Assembly (NCBI GenBank): GCA_963805925.1
Contig: CAWDWB010000010.1
Location: 62,001 to 126,000 of the forward strand
Source: CAMPKL01 sp963805925
GTDB taxonomy: Bacteria > Acidobacteriota > Terriglobia > Bryobacterales > UBA6623
DNA: 64,000 bases
Direction: 5' to 3'
Shown here: piece by piece, positions 26,859 to 36,359 of the stretch
How the letters are laid out: each line of letters begins with the position of its first letter
Numbering within the stretch: the stretch's first letter is position 1
Notes under the pieces: generated by a model
The model's input: the letters and a program-made list of their open reading frames with translations, nothing else
Database searches by the model: none
Told to the model about the DNA's origin: nothing
Translations under genes and position numbers: made by a program

Positions 26859-27629
26859 ATGACCCGACGTACGAGCATGGCTTCCTACCTTGATCTAATT
26901 CGTGATATTCAGAAGCTCGACGAGAACCTCGACCACCTCGAAGAAGAAATAGGACGTCTACCCAAGCACGTCGAGGAAATCGAGAAAAAGCTCGAAGATC
27001 ACAAAGCGCAGCTCGCAGCTGAAAAGCATGCTCTAGAGCTCAACGAGAGGGAACGCCGCCGCCTTGAAGGCGAGGTCGCTCTTGCGACGGAAAAATCCAC
27101 CCGGCTTCAAGAGCAAATCTCCGAAGTCAAAACCAACGATCAGTACCGTGCGCTGCGCAACGAGATCTCCTTCGCCAAGAAAGAGATCCGCACAGCTGAA
27201 GACCAGATCATCGACCGCATGGAAGAGGCCGAAGCATTGGCCGGAAGGGTTGCCGCTGCCGAGCAGGCCCTCGCAGAAGAAAGTGTCGGCGTTGCCAAGG
27301 AAGTCGCCGAAGTCGAAAAAGTCGTTGACGGCGACCGCCAGAAGCTAGCCGCAGCGCGCGTTGAACGAGACCAGGTCGCCGCGCAGGTTCCGGCCCGGCT
27401 GCTTCGCGCGTATCAGCGCGTTCGCCGCAAGTTGAAAGACCGAGCCGTCTCCGCGGCCGTTGACGGCCGCTGCAGTTCCTGCAACATGGTGCTACGCCAG
27501 CAGTTGCTCCAGCAATTGCGCCGCAGCACCGACGAAGACGTCATCACCTGCGAGTTCTGCGGCTGTATTCTCTACGATCCGACACTGGAAACAGTGCCGG
27601 CCGAAGACCCCGTCAGCGAGCAGCAGTAG
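26859..27629 (+). CDS. Coiled-coil zinc-ribbon protein (C4-type, DUF164/CdsZ family)
   Basis: 256 residues (250 if the ATG at 26877 is used, which fits family N-termini better). Residues about 10-190 form a long charged coiled coil; the C-terminus has a four-cysteine zinc ribbon, CSSC ... CEFC (CxxC-x30-CxxC). Members are found in almost all bacteria and have been linked to cell envelope or type III secretion roles; the exact function here is unknown. Co-directional with murJ and the acyl-CoA dehydrogenase. Confidence 0.88.
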   Translation: MTRRTSMASYLDLIRDIQKLDENLDHLEEEIGRLPKHVEEIEKKLEDHKAQLAAEKHALELNERERRRLEGEVALATEKSTRLQEQISEVKTNDQYRALRNEISFAKKEIRTAEDQIIDRMEEAEALAGRVAAAEQALAEESVGVAKEVAEVEKVVDGDRQKLAAARVERDQVAAQVPARLLRAYQRVRRKLKDRAVSAAVDGRCSSCNMVLRQQLLQQLRRSTDEDVITCEFCGCILYDPTLETVPAEDPVSEQQ

Positions 27630-27658
27630 AGCTGTCGCGCAGGGCATCGGCAATCACG

Positions 27659-28807
27659 ATGTCGAACCCGCTTACGATTCTCGGCGAGGACGAGCAATAT
27701 TTCTTCGACACCGTTTTGCGGTTCGCCAACGAAGAAATCGCTCCGCACGTCCGCGCCATGGACGCCGAAAGCCGCTTTCGCCCGGAGTTGATCCAGCGCT
27801 TCTTCGAACTCGGCTTGATGGGCGTCAGCATCCCCGAGCGCTATGGCGGTCAAGACGGTTCGTTCTTCATGTCCGTGCTGGCTGTTCAAGCTTTGTCTCG
27901 GGTGGACGCATCGGCGGGTGTGATCGTCGATGTCCAGAACACACTCGTCAACAACGCTCTGCTGCGCTGGGGCACGGATTCGCAGAAGGAACGCCTGCTG
28001 CCGAAGATGGCGTCCTCCTGGGTCGGCTCTTACGCATTGAGTGAGGCGGGTTCCGGCAGCGACGCCTTCGGATTACAGATGCGCGCCAAGGATGAAGGCG
28101 ATTCCTTTTCCTTAACCGGCCGCAAGTTGTGGATCACCAATGCCGCCGAGTCCGAGTTGTTCATCGTTTTCGCCACGGTGGACCCCGAGGCGGGTTACCG
28201 CGGCGTGACGGCGTTCTTGGTGGAGCGCTCATTCACCGGCTTTGAAGTCGGCCGCAAGGAAGACAAGTTGGGCATCCGCGCTTCTTCCACCTGCGAGCTG
28301 ATTCTCGACGACTGCAAGGTCCCGCGCGAGAACGTTCTCGGCGACGTCGGTAAGGGCTACAAGATAGCCATCGAGACTCTCAACGAAGGACGCATCGCCA
28401 TAGGCGCGCAGATGCTCGGCCTGGCCGAAGCGGCGCTTGGCTATGCCATCGGCCACATCAAACAACGCAAGCAGTTTGGCCAACGTATCGCCGACTTCCA
28501 AGCCGTGCAACACCAAGCCGCGCAGGTCGCGGTAGAAATCGAAGCTGCGCGGCTATTGGTCTACAACGCCGCGCGCCTCAAGGACGCCGGCAAGCCGTTC
28601 ATCAAAGAGGCGGCCATGGCCAAGCTCTATGCTTCCGAGCTGGCCGTGCGCGTCGCCGCCCTGTCCGTTGATCTGCATGGCGGAGTCGGTTTCACCAAAG
28701 ACTATCCGGTAGAAAAACTCTACCGCGACGCCAAGATCGGCACGATCTACGAGGGTTCGTCGAACATGCAATTGCAGACGATCGCCAAGCAAATCCTCTC
28801 GCCGTAG
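27659..28807 (+). CDS. Acyl-CoA dehydrogenase (short/medium-chain type)
   Basis: 382 residues. FAD- and substrate-binding blocks are clear: YALSEAGSGSDAFG, KLWITNA, GEGRIAIGAQMLG-like NEGRIAIGAQ, KQFGQRIADFQ and the catalytic-Glu segment IYEGSSNMQLQTIA near the C-terminus. It introduces the alpha-beta double bond in acyl-CoA, passing electrons to ETF. A stand-alone gene 29 bp after the zinc-ribbon gene. Chain-length preference is not readable with confidence; butyryl-type is likely from the position of the Glu. Confidence 0.95.
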   Translation: MSNPLTILGEDEQYFFDTVLRFANEEIAPHVRAMDAESRFRPELIQRFFELGLMGVSIPERYGGQDGSFFMSVLAVQALSRVDASAGVIVDVQNTLVNNALLRWGTDSQKERLLPKMASSWVGSYALSEAGSGSDAFGLQMRAKDEGDSFSLTGRKLWITNAAESELFIVFATVDPEAGYRGVTAFLVERSFTGFEVGRKEDKLGIRASSTCELILDDCKVPRENVLGDVGKGYKIAIETLNEGRIAIGAQMLGLAEAALGYAIGHIKQRKQFGQRIADFQAVQHQAAQVAVEIEAARLLVYNAARLKDAGKPFIKEAAMAKLYASELAVRVAALSVDLHGGVGFTKDYPVEKLYRDAKIGTIYEGSSNMQLQTIAKQILSP

Positions 28808-28859
28808 CTTGATTTATCGACTCTAGGTGTGCTAATCATTCCGGCCGACGGAGGTACGG

Positions 28860-29711
28860 ATGACCACACAACAGGATTGGATTGCGGGCCTCGCGATTGC
28901 CGCTAGTCTCCTCGTCGGTTGCGGCGAGGCAGGTCCGGCGCGCGGATCTCCAGAGTGGTATCTGGAGTCCGCGATGACGTCGTACGGAGAAGGCGACTTC
29001 ACCGCGGCGCTGGAAGACCTCGAGTACGCGTCGGGCGGCGAAGGCGAGACGGCAGCCCGCGTCGGCGTACTCACAGGAGTACTCACAGCCGGATTGGCGC
29101 GAGCCAATATGGATGTCGTCGACATCATCCGCGCGGGCATCGAAGAGAACAAAGACATATTGACCATCGCCCAAACGCCTTTGGAAGTTGCCGAACGAAG
29201 CGCTCGCCAGAATATCATCTCGTTCGTCGAGGGGCTGGGCGAGTTCAAGACGGCGCTCGGAACCGGCGATGTGACCCTCGCATTTCCGTTTCCTCCGGGC
29301 AGCCGCGAGCAGTCGTCGGCCCTGAACTCATTGAGGAAGGGCGAAATGATATCTGAGGCCCAGTTAGCCGACGGCATTTTGCAGACGCGCCAGTTGGGCG
29401 TCGTCGAAACGGTCTCATTGGCGGCGGGCTTGGGAGACGATTACGCCGCAGCTCAATCGAAATTCGATGCGGGTCCGGTCACTGTTCCCGGCGATCAGTT
29501 CAAGCTGATTGTGGCAGGCTTCCTCGTCGAAATGTCCGGCCTGTTCACTCAGAAGAAGTTGAACGAACCGAAGGTTCGCGACGTCGTGATTCAGCGCGCT
29601 GAAGAGTGGATCGCTTCCGGGCTCGAATCGGAAAACACCGACATCAAGAAGCGTGCTGAGGAGTTAAAAGCCGATCTCGAGAAGGAGCGAATAGACATGA
29701 AGGGCGGTTAG
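28860..29711 (+). CDS. Lipoprotein of unknown function
   Basis: 283 residues. Residues 1-21 are a lipoprotein signal (AIAASLLVGC). A short TPR-like helical pair follows (PEWYLESAMTSYGEGDFTAALEDLEYA cited in part: SYGEGDFTAALEDLEY), then mainly helical sequence with a long Lys/Glu tail (KKRAEELKADLEKERIDMK). No family recognised. Its stop overlaps the end of the convergent plsC gene by four bases. Probably an envelope component. Confidence 0.75.
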   Translation: MTTQQDWIAGLAIAASLLVGCGEAGPARGSPEWYLESAMTSYGEGDFTAALEDLEYASGGEGETAARVGVLTGVLTAGLARANMDVVDIIRAGIEENKDILTIAQTPLEVAERSARQNIISFVEGLGEFKTALGTGDVTLAFPFPPGSREQSSALNSLRKGEMISEAQLADGILQTRQLGVVETVSLAAGLGDDYAAAQSKFDAGPVTVPGDQFKLIVAGFLVEMSGLFTQKKLNEPKVRDVVIQRAEEWIASGLESENTDIKKRAEELKADLEKERIDMKGG

Positions 29712-30437
29712 CTCCAGTTCGGGGCTTCCCACATCGCTTCGACGGTTTCTTGCACCTGGCGGATCAGGGCTTTGCTGTCCGAATTCGCCATGTTTTCGGT
29801 TGAGATGGGATCGCCGATACGCAACTCGGCCCTCCCCGGACGCAGGTGCGAGGAGCCTCGCGGCAAGATCCGGCTTGTGCCCACAATCGCCATCGGTACG
29901 ATCGGCGCCCCGGCGCGAATCGCGATGTGCGCAGCCCCCGGCTTGAAGGGCCGAGGCGGCTGCCCAGGATGCCGCCGACCGCCTTCGGGGAAAAGTACGA
30001 TCGAAGTTCCCGTGCGGATGCGGTCCGCGGCGGCCTGTATGTTCTTGACCGCCTCACGCGGGTTCTCACGATTCACCGGTAGATGTCCCGCGCGGCCCAA
30101 GTGCCAGCCGAGGAAAGGAATCCGCCAAAGCCTGTGCCTCGCCAGGATGCGAAACTCCCTGGGCATGGAGGCGAACGTCAACGGCGTATCGATCAGGCTG
30201 AAGTGGTTCGAGCAAAAAACGTAAGGCTGACTCGGATCGAGTCGCCCGGCGCCGATCACATCGACGCGAACCAGGCAAATCTTGAGCAGCATCTTGGCCC
30301 AAGCCACAGCCACCTTGTGTTGGAGCCGTCCCGTCGCGTCGAAGATCGACGAGAACATGGACACCGTGCCCATGAACACAGTCGCCAAGCCGATCAGCGG
30401 ACACATCCACACGATCGACCGGGCGTGACTGAGCCAC

Positions 30438-30445
<8 letters not shown>
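29708..30445 (-). CDS. plsC: 1-acyl-sn-glycerol-3-phosphate acyltransferase (PlsC)
   Basis: 245 residues. The HX4D motif is H81-FSLI-D86 (CSNHFSLIDTP), and FPEGGRR and IVPMAIVGT give motifs III and IV. Two N-terminal hydrophobic stretches anchor it to the membrane. It acylates lysophosphatidate to phosphatidate. Its start overlaps the folC stop by eight bases, in an accD-folC-plsC operon. Confidence 0.94.
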
Positions 30446-31735
<1,290 letters not shown>

Positions 31736-31739
<4 letters not shown>

Positions 31740-32581
31740 TGAATCGGGCCGCAGAAGAACTCAAACGCTCGCGCGACGAATTCCTTTTGATCGGAGCGCG
31801 GCACGACGGCATCCAGCATGCCGTGCTCCACTAGGAACTCCGAGCGCTGGAAGCCCTTGGGAAGCTTTTGGCGGATGGTCTGTTCGATAACGCGCGGCCC
31901 GGCAAAGCCGATCAGCGCGCCCGGTTCGGCGATGTTCAGGTCGCCCAGCATGGCGAAGCTGGCCGTTACGCCGCCCGTGGTTGGGTCTGTGAGCACGCTG
32001 ATGTAGGGCAGTTTGGCGCCCGCCAGGCGCGTGAGCGCACTTGAAATCTTGGCCATCTGCATCAGGCTGACCATGCCTTCCATCATGCGCGCGCCGCCTG
32101 AGGCGGAAATGACGATCAGCGGCGCTTTCTTGGCGATGGCGCGTTCCACGCCGCGGGTAATTTTCTCGCCGACTACCGCGCCCATGCTGCCGCCGATGAA
32201 GCTGTACTCCATGGAGCAGATGATCACGGTGCGACCGAGGATCTGGCCTTCGGCGGAGACAATGGCATCGTTGAGGCCGGTCTTGGCGATGGCCACTTCC
32301 AACCGTTCGCTGTAGGGCTTTTGGTCGACGAACTGCAGCGGATCGGTCGAGCGAAGAGCGACATCGAACTCTTCCCAAGTCTCGTTATCGAAGAAGATCC
32401 GCAGCCGGTCGCGGGCGCCGATTTTGAAGTGGAAGCCGCACTTATCGCACACGTAGGACGCCGTTTCGAGGTCCTTCTTCCAGATGATCGCTCCGCAGGA
32501 GTCGCATTTGAACCAAAGGCCCTCGGTGCGAACCTTGCTCTGATCGTTTCCGTTTCCGGAATCCTTGCGGAACCACGCCAT
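31736..32581 (-). CDS. accD: Acetyl-CoA carboxylase, carboxyltransferase beta subunit
   Basis: 281 residues from the ATG at 32581 (MAWFRKD is the normal family N-terminus; an open frame continues upstream to 32785 but has no family content). A CxxC...CxxC zinc ribbon (CDSCG, CDKCG) is followed by the carboxyltransferase domain with GGSMGAVVGEKI, SASGGARMMEGMVSLMQMAK and TDPTTGGVTASFAMLGD blocks. Catalyses transfer of carboxyl from biotin to acetyl-CoA with AccA. First gene of the accD-folC-plsC operon. Confidence 0.97.
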
Positions 32582-32918
32582 AGATGACTCTGGGAAGTCC
32601 TTAAATACAAAGCCGATGCGCGTCTCAGCACACCGACCGTAGTCCCCGCCATGATACCACTCCGTGACAGGCAATCCGCGTCCGCGGCCACGGGTCCAGC
32701 CACTGCGACGTGGATCGGTCTCCCACTGATATATCGGAAGACCGCTAGCCCAAGTCGGGCGTTGTGAGGCGTGCTGGACGGCCAAGCTCCAGTCGAGCGT
32801 GTCGTAGAAGCTTTGCTCCAGGCCCTATCGGCGACGTCTCCTGGCCCGAGGCGCCGCCGATGTAGGTGCTCGATGACCAGGGTAGGGAGCTAGTGCCGGG
32901 GTCGATAGGCTAAGTTCG
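32582..32918. other. Intergenic region between accD and the TPR gene
   Basis: 337 bp of divergent upstream sequence. The minus-strand frame of accD stays open through most of it, but the translation matches no family I know and lacks a plausible start. No RNA or strong promoter recognised. Confidence 0.4.
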
Positions 32919-33722
32919 ATGCGCTCGATGCTATTAGGAATCTTGCTGCTGTGCGTCCGTGTGGATGCGGCGGCGCAGGCAACCATCGAAGACGGTTACC
33001 GCGCCATGTACAACCTGCAGTTCGACGATGCGCATCGTATCTTCGGCGCCTGGCAACAGACTCATCCCGACGATGCGTTCGCCGTTGTCTCTGACACTGC
33101 GGCGTACCTGTTCACCGAGTTCGACCGGCTGCATATCCTTGAGATGGAGTTCTTTCTCGACGACAGCGAATGGGACAAGAAGCCGGCCACCGACCCGGAG
33201 TTGAAGGCGAAGTTTGAAAAGGCGCTGACCAAGGGCGAGCGGCTCGCGGACGCGGCGTTGGCGCGATCACCCAAGGATAAGGAGGCGCTTTTCGCCAAGG
33301 TCATGGCGCAAGGACTTCGTTCGGACTACCTGGGCTTGATCGAGGGGCGCTACGTGGTCAGTCTCAAGGCGATGAAGGCGGGCCGCGTCCATGCCGAGGA
33401 GTTGCTGAAGATCGATCCGCAGTACGGCGACGCCTACCTGGCCATCGGCATTGAAAACTACATCCTGAGCCAAAAGCCGATGCCTGTGCGTTGGTTGCTG
33501 CGAGCATTCGGGTCGGAAACCGACGCAGCGCGGGGCATCGAGAACGTCCGGCTCTGTATCGAACACGGTTTGTACATGAAGCCGTTCGCCCGTTTGATGT
33601 TGGCGGTCGCGGCCACGCGCGACAGGAACTTCGACCGTGCGCGAGAACTTCTTCACGCCCTAGCCAGGGAGTTTCCGCGGAACCCGCTCTACGCCAAACA
33701 GGCGGATCGGCTGCCGAAATAA
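32919..33722 (+). CDS. Exported TPR-like protein
   Basis: 267 residues with a signal peptide (SMLLGILLLCVRVDAAAQA). Helical repeats: DGYRAMYNLQFDDAHRIFGAW and DRNFDRARELLHALAREFPRNPLYAKQ are TPR-like; the middle has helices with EGRYVVSLKAMKAGRVHAEELL-type sequence. It resembles uncharacterised periplasmic TPR proteins of Acidobacteriota. No enzyme motif. Followed closely by the broken PEP-CTERM gene on the same strand. Confidence 0.78.
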   Translation: MRSMLLGILLLCVRVDAAAQATIEDGYRAMYNLQFDDAHRIFGAWQQTHPDDAFAVVSDTAAYLFTEFDRLHILEMEFFLDDSEWDKKPATDPELKAKFEKALTKGERLADAALARSPKDKEALFAKVMAQGLRSDYLGLIEGRYVVSLKAMKAGRVHAEELLKIDPQYGDAYLAIGIENYILSQKPMPVRWLLRAFGSETDAARGIENVRLCIEHGLYMKPFARLMLAVAATRDRNFDRARELLHALAREFPRNPLYAKQADRLPK

Positions 33723-33775
33723 GTGCCGCCAGCCAAGTCGGCTCTTGTGGCACATTGGAACATTCAGTGTCCTAT

Positions 33776-34381
33776 ATGTTGCGCACCATTCCTCTCTACC
33801 TCCTACACATTCTCTGTTACTCGGTTCCGCGGCGTTCTGACGCCGTTGCTGTCAGCCGCTTCATTGCCGTTGACCCAGTGGGAGGCCGCGGCGGGGGCAA
33901 CGACCACTACTACCAGGTTTTACTTCGACGCGAACTACATCCAGTGGACCGATGCGTACGCGGACGCCCAGGCGCGCGGTGGTTATCTAGCGACGATCAC
34001 GCTGAAGCGGAGAACATATTCCTCGCGGCGTTGACGCTCACAGCGGACGGCTACTTGGAATCCTGGATTGGCCTAACGGATGAGCTCAATGAGGGCGCCT
34101 TCGTCTGGGTTACTGGAGAGCCGCTCATTTATATGAACTGGGCGCCGGGCGAGCCGAACGACTACTAGGCGTCGGTCGGCGAAGATTACGCGATCCTCAG
34201 TCCGCCCGTCGAGCAGGACGTCAACCTGCCAGGGAGCTGGAACGACCTGCCGAACAATCCGGCGCGAGTCAGGGCGTGGATTGTGGAGTGGGACCAGATG
34301 CCTGCCTCCGTGCCCGAGCCGGCTACGTTGTGGACGCTGGCAATGGCCGCTGGATTGTTGTGGCGGTTTCGCCGCCCGTAG
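33776..34381 (+). pseudogene. Disrupted C-type-lectin PEP-CTERM protein gene (exosortase substrate)
   Basis: Three reading frames give one continuous lectin-like product: LPLTQWEAAAG, then GNDHYYQV, then YFDANYIQWTDAYADAQARG and GYLATIT, then EAENIFLAALTLTADG through WIGLTDELNEGAFVW, YMNWAPGEPND. The implied changes are one G missing in the G run at 33893-33897, one T too many at 33918-33921, and one base missing near 34001. An in-frame TAG (34166-34168) interrupts before the last part, SWNDLPNNPARVRAWIVEW and the sorting signal VPEPATLWTLAMAAGLLWRFRRP (PEP motif, hydrophobic helix, Arg cluster) ending at 34381. The N-terminal signal peptide and start are unclear. Domain identity is firm; whether the lesions are biological is not. 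Confidence 0.75.
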
Positions 34382-34404
34382 GTCCTTCGTCCGGGGCGGC
34401 TGTC

Positions 34405-34665
34405 CTACTTCATGAAGAGTTGGTCGGGGTAGCACCAGCGCCAGGACTCACCGGGCTCGATGGACTGCACGATCGGGTGATCGGTTGCGTAGTGGTGTTT
34501 GGTGGCGTGCTTGTTCTTGGACGAGTCGCAGCAGCCGACATGTCCGCAGCTCAGGCACAGCCGCAGGTGGACCCACGTATCGCCCATGGCGAGGCATTCT
34601 TCGCAGCCCTTGGTGTGCGGCGTTACGTTTTGGATTTGGTCAAGATGAGTGCATTGACGAGGCAT
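34405..34665 (-). CDS. UBP-type zinc-finger protein
   Basis: 86 residues made of a single ZnF-UBP domain: CTHLDQI, CEECLAMGDTWVHLRLCLSCGHVGCCDSS cited by its Cys pairs (C-x2-H, CxxC, CLSCGHVGC), HATKHHYATDHPI, and a WRWCYPDQLF end. In eukaryotes this fold binds the C-terminal Gly-Gly of ubiquitin; in bacteria its ligand is unknown. The gene sits six bases after the flavoprotein stop on the same strand and is a common partner of such flavoproteins. Confidence 0.92.
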   Translation of the reverse strand: MPRQCTHLDQIQNVTPHTKGCEECLAMGDTWVHLRLCLSCGHVGCCDSSKNKHATKHHYATDHPIVQSIEPGESWRWCYPDQLFMK

Positions 34666-34671
34666 ATCGTT

Positions 34672-36300
34672 CTAGTGGGCGGCGAGGTATTGGTGGACGA
34701 ACATTACGGACATCGCGCCTTCGCCGACTGCGGAAGCCACCCGCTTCGTCGAGCCGACGCGGACATCGCCGGCAGCGAATACGCCGGGGCAACTGGTCTC
34801 CAGGAAAAACGGCGGCCGCTGCAACTTCCACTCCCCTGACGGCAACAGCTGCGGGCCCGTTCGGACGAATCCGTTGCGGTCGCGCTGCACCGAATCCGGT
34901 AGCCACGAAACGAACGGCACGGCGCCGATCAGCACGAAGACCGCCGTGCATTCCACGGTGTCGCATTCGCCGTCCGCGCTGCAGGTCAGTTCCACCGCTG
35001 TGAGGCAATCGTCGCCGTGCATCTGGGTGATCTCGGTGTGCAGCCGTACTTCGATATTCTCCGTCTGCTCGATACGATCAACGAGGTAAGAAGACATCCC
35101 CTTGCCGATGTCTCCGCCGCGAATCAGTAAGCGCACCTTCTTCGTGCATTGCGAGAGGAAAACCGCCGCTTGGCCCGCGGAATTGCCGCCGCCGACGACG
35201 ATCACTTGCCCATCGAGACAAGACTGCGCCTCGACGGCCGTGGCGGAGTAGTAGACGCCGGAACCCTCCCAGCGGTCGCAGTCGATCGGCAACTTACGAT
35301 ACGACGCCCCGGTGGCGATCAGCACGCAGCGGGCGGATATATCCGGCCCGTCTTCGAGACCCAACACGTGATAACCCGTCTCACAACTCAGAGTCGAGAC
35401 CGAGGCGGGGGCGTTGAGTACGGCTCCGAACTTTTGCGCTTGCAGCATCGCCCGCGTCGCCAGATCCGTACCGGAAAGTCCCATGGGGAAGCCCATGTAG
35501 TTCTCGATCTTGGAACTAGAGCCGGCCTGTCCGCCAGGACCGATGCGGTCAAGCAGCACGGTTTTCAGACCCTCTGAAGCGCCGTAGACGGCCGCCGCCA
35601 GGCCGGCAGGCCCAGCGCCGACGATCACCAGGTCGTGTATCACGTGTTCCAGCGGCTTGCGAATGCCGATGTGGTCGGCCAGTTCCGCATTCGACGGATT
35701 GCGCGCCATCGCCCCCCGGCCGCAAACGACGATCGGGGTTTCGGATTTGGCAACGCCGAAATGCCGCAGCAACTCGTCGACGCTGGGATCGTTTTCGAGA
35801 TCAATCCATGTGAAGGGCACGCGGTGCCGCGACAAAAATTCGCGTATACGATGCGTGTCTTTAGAGAATCGCGAACCGACCACACGCGCGCCGGTGAGGC
35901 CGGATTCCTCAAGCATCTGGCGGCGCATCAGGAAAGCGCGCAGCAAGATGTCGCTCAGTTGCGGCATCTCATTGAGAATGCGCCGCAGATCCGTCGCCGA
36001 AATTTCATAGACCTCGCAGGCGGTATGGGCGATGCCGGTGACGATCGCCACGCGGCCGGTGAGCATGTCGATGTCTCCGGTGAACTCGCCAGGCCCGTGC
36101 GTGACGACCAGCTTGTCTTCGCCGGAGGAGCCTTCATAGATGCGGACTTCGCCGCTCTTGACGATGAAGAATTTAAAGTCGCGCTCGCCGGCTGCGAAGA
36201 GCGTCTCGCCCGCCGCGAAAGAGTTCAGAGTCGAGAATTTGTCGACCGCCGCGATTTGGCCCTCGGTCAGGATGGGAAAGGCTATGGCGCGTTGATCCAT
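34672..36300 (-). CDS. Flavoprotein fusion: cNMP-binding, glutaredoxin-like and thioredoxin-reductase-like domains
   Basis: 542 residues. Residues about 1-130 are a cyclic-nucleotide-binding domain (FFIVKSGEVRIYEG, GPGEFTGDIDMLTG). About 150-225 look like a glutaredoxin-type fold (VPFTWIDLENDPSVDELL, ETPIVVC) but without a clear CxxC. From about 230 it is a TrxR-like FAD/NAD(P) protein (VGAGPAGLAAAVYGA, IGPGGQAGSSSKIENYMGFP, IVVGGGNSAGQAAVF, GVFAAGDVR). At the place where TrxR has CATC the sequence is SATA (VYYSATAVEAQS), so no redox disulfide is present there. Likely a nucleotide-gated flavin oxidoreductase of unknown acceptor, acting with the UBP finger. Confidence 0.9.
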   Translation of the reverse strand: MDQRAIAFPILTEGQIAAVDKFSTLNSFAAGETLFAAGERDFKFFIVKSGEVRIYEGSSGEDKLVVTHGPGEFTGDIDMLTGRVAIVTGIAHTACEVYEISATDLRRILNEMPQLSDILLRAFLMRRQMLEESGLTGARVVGSRFSKDTHRIREFLSRHRVPFTWIDLENDPSVDELLRHFGVAKSETPIVVCGRGAMARNPSNAELADHIGIRKPLEHVIHDLVIVGAGPAGLAAAVYGASEGLKTVLLDRIGPGGQAGSSSKIENYMGFPMGLSGTDLATRAMLQAQKFGAVLNAPASVSTLSCETGYHVLGLEDGPDISARCVLIATGASYRKLPIDCDRWEGSGVYYSATAVEAQSCLDGQVIVVGGGNSAGQAAVFLSQCTKKVRLLIRGGDIGKGMSSYLVDRIEQTENIEVRLHTEITQMHGDDCLTAVELTCSADGECDTVECTAVFVLIGAVPFVSWLPDSVQRDRNGFVRTGPQLLPSGEWKLQRPPFFLETSCPGVFAAGDVRVGSTKRVASAVGEGAMSVMFVHQYLAAH

Positions 36301-36359
36301 TGGGGGTAGGGGAGAATTTCATTCTTACGCTTTTGGCGTCTCGGGTAAACTCGGAGTCC

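Noticed and set aside
32582..32785. An N-terminal extension of accD.
   Set aside because: AccD proteins start at MAWF...; the extension has no family match.
33491..34168. A single long ORF covering the end of the TPR gene and the lectin.
   Set aside because: The first part is an out-of-frame shadow of the TPR gene; only the last ~55 codons belong to the lectin.
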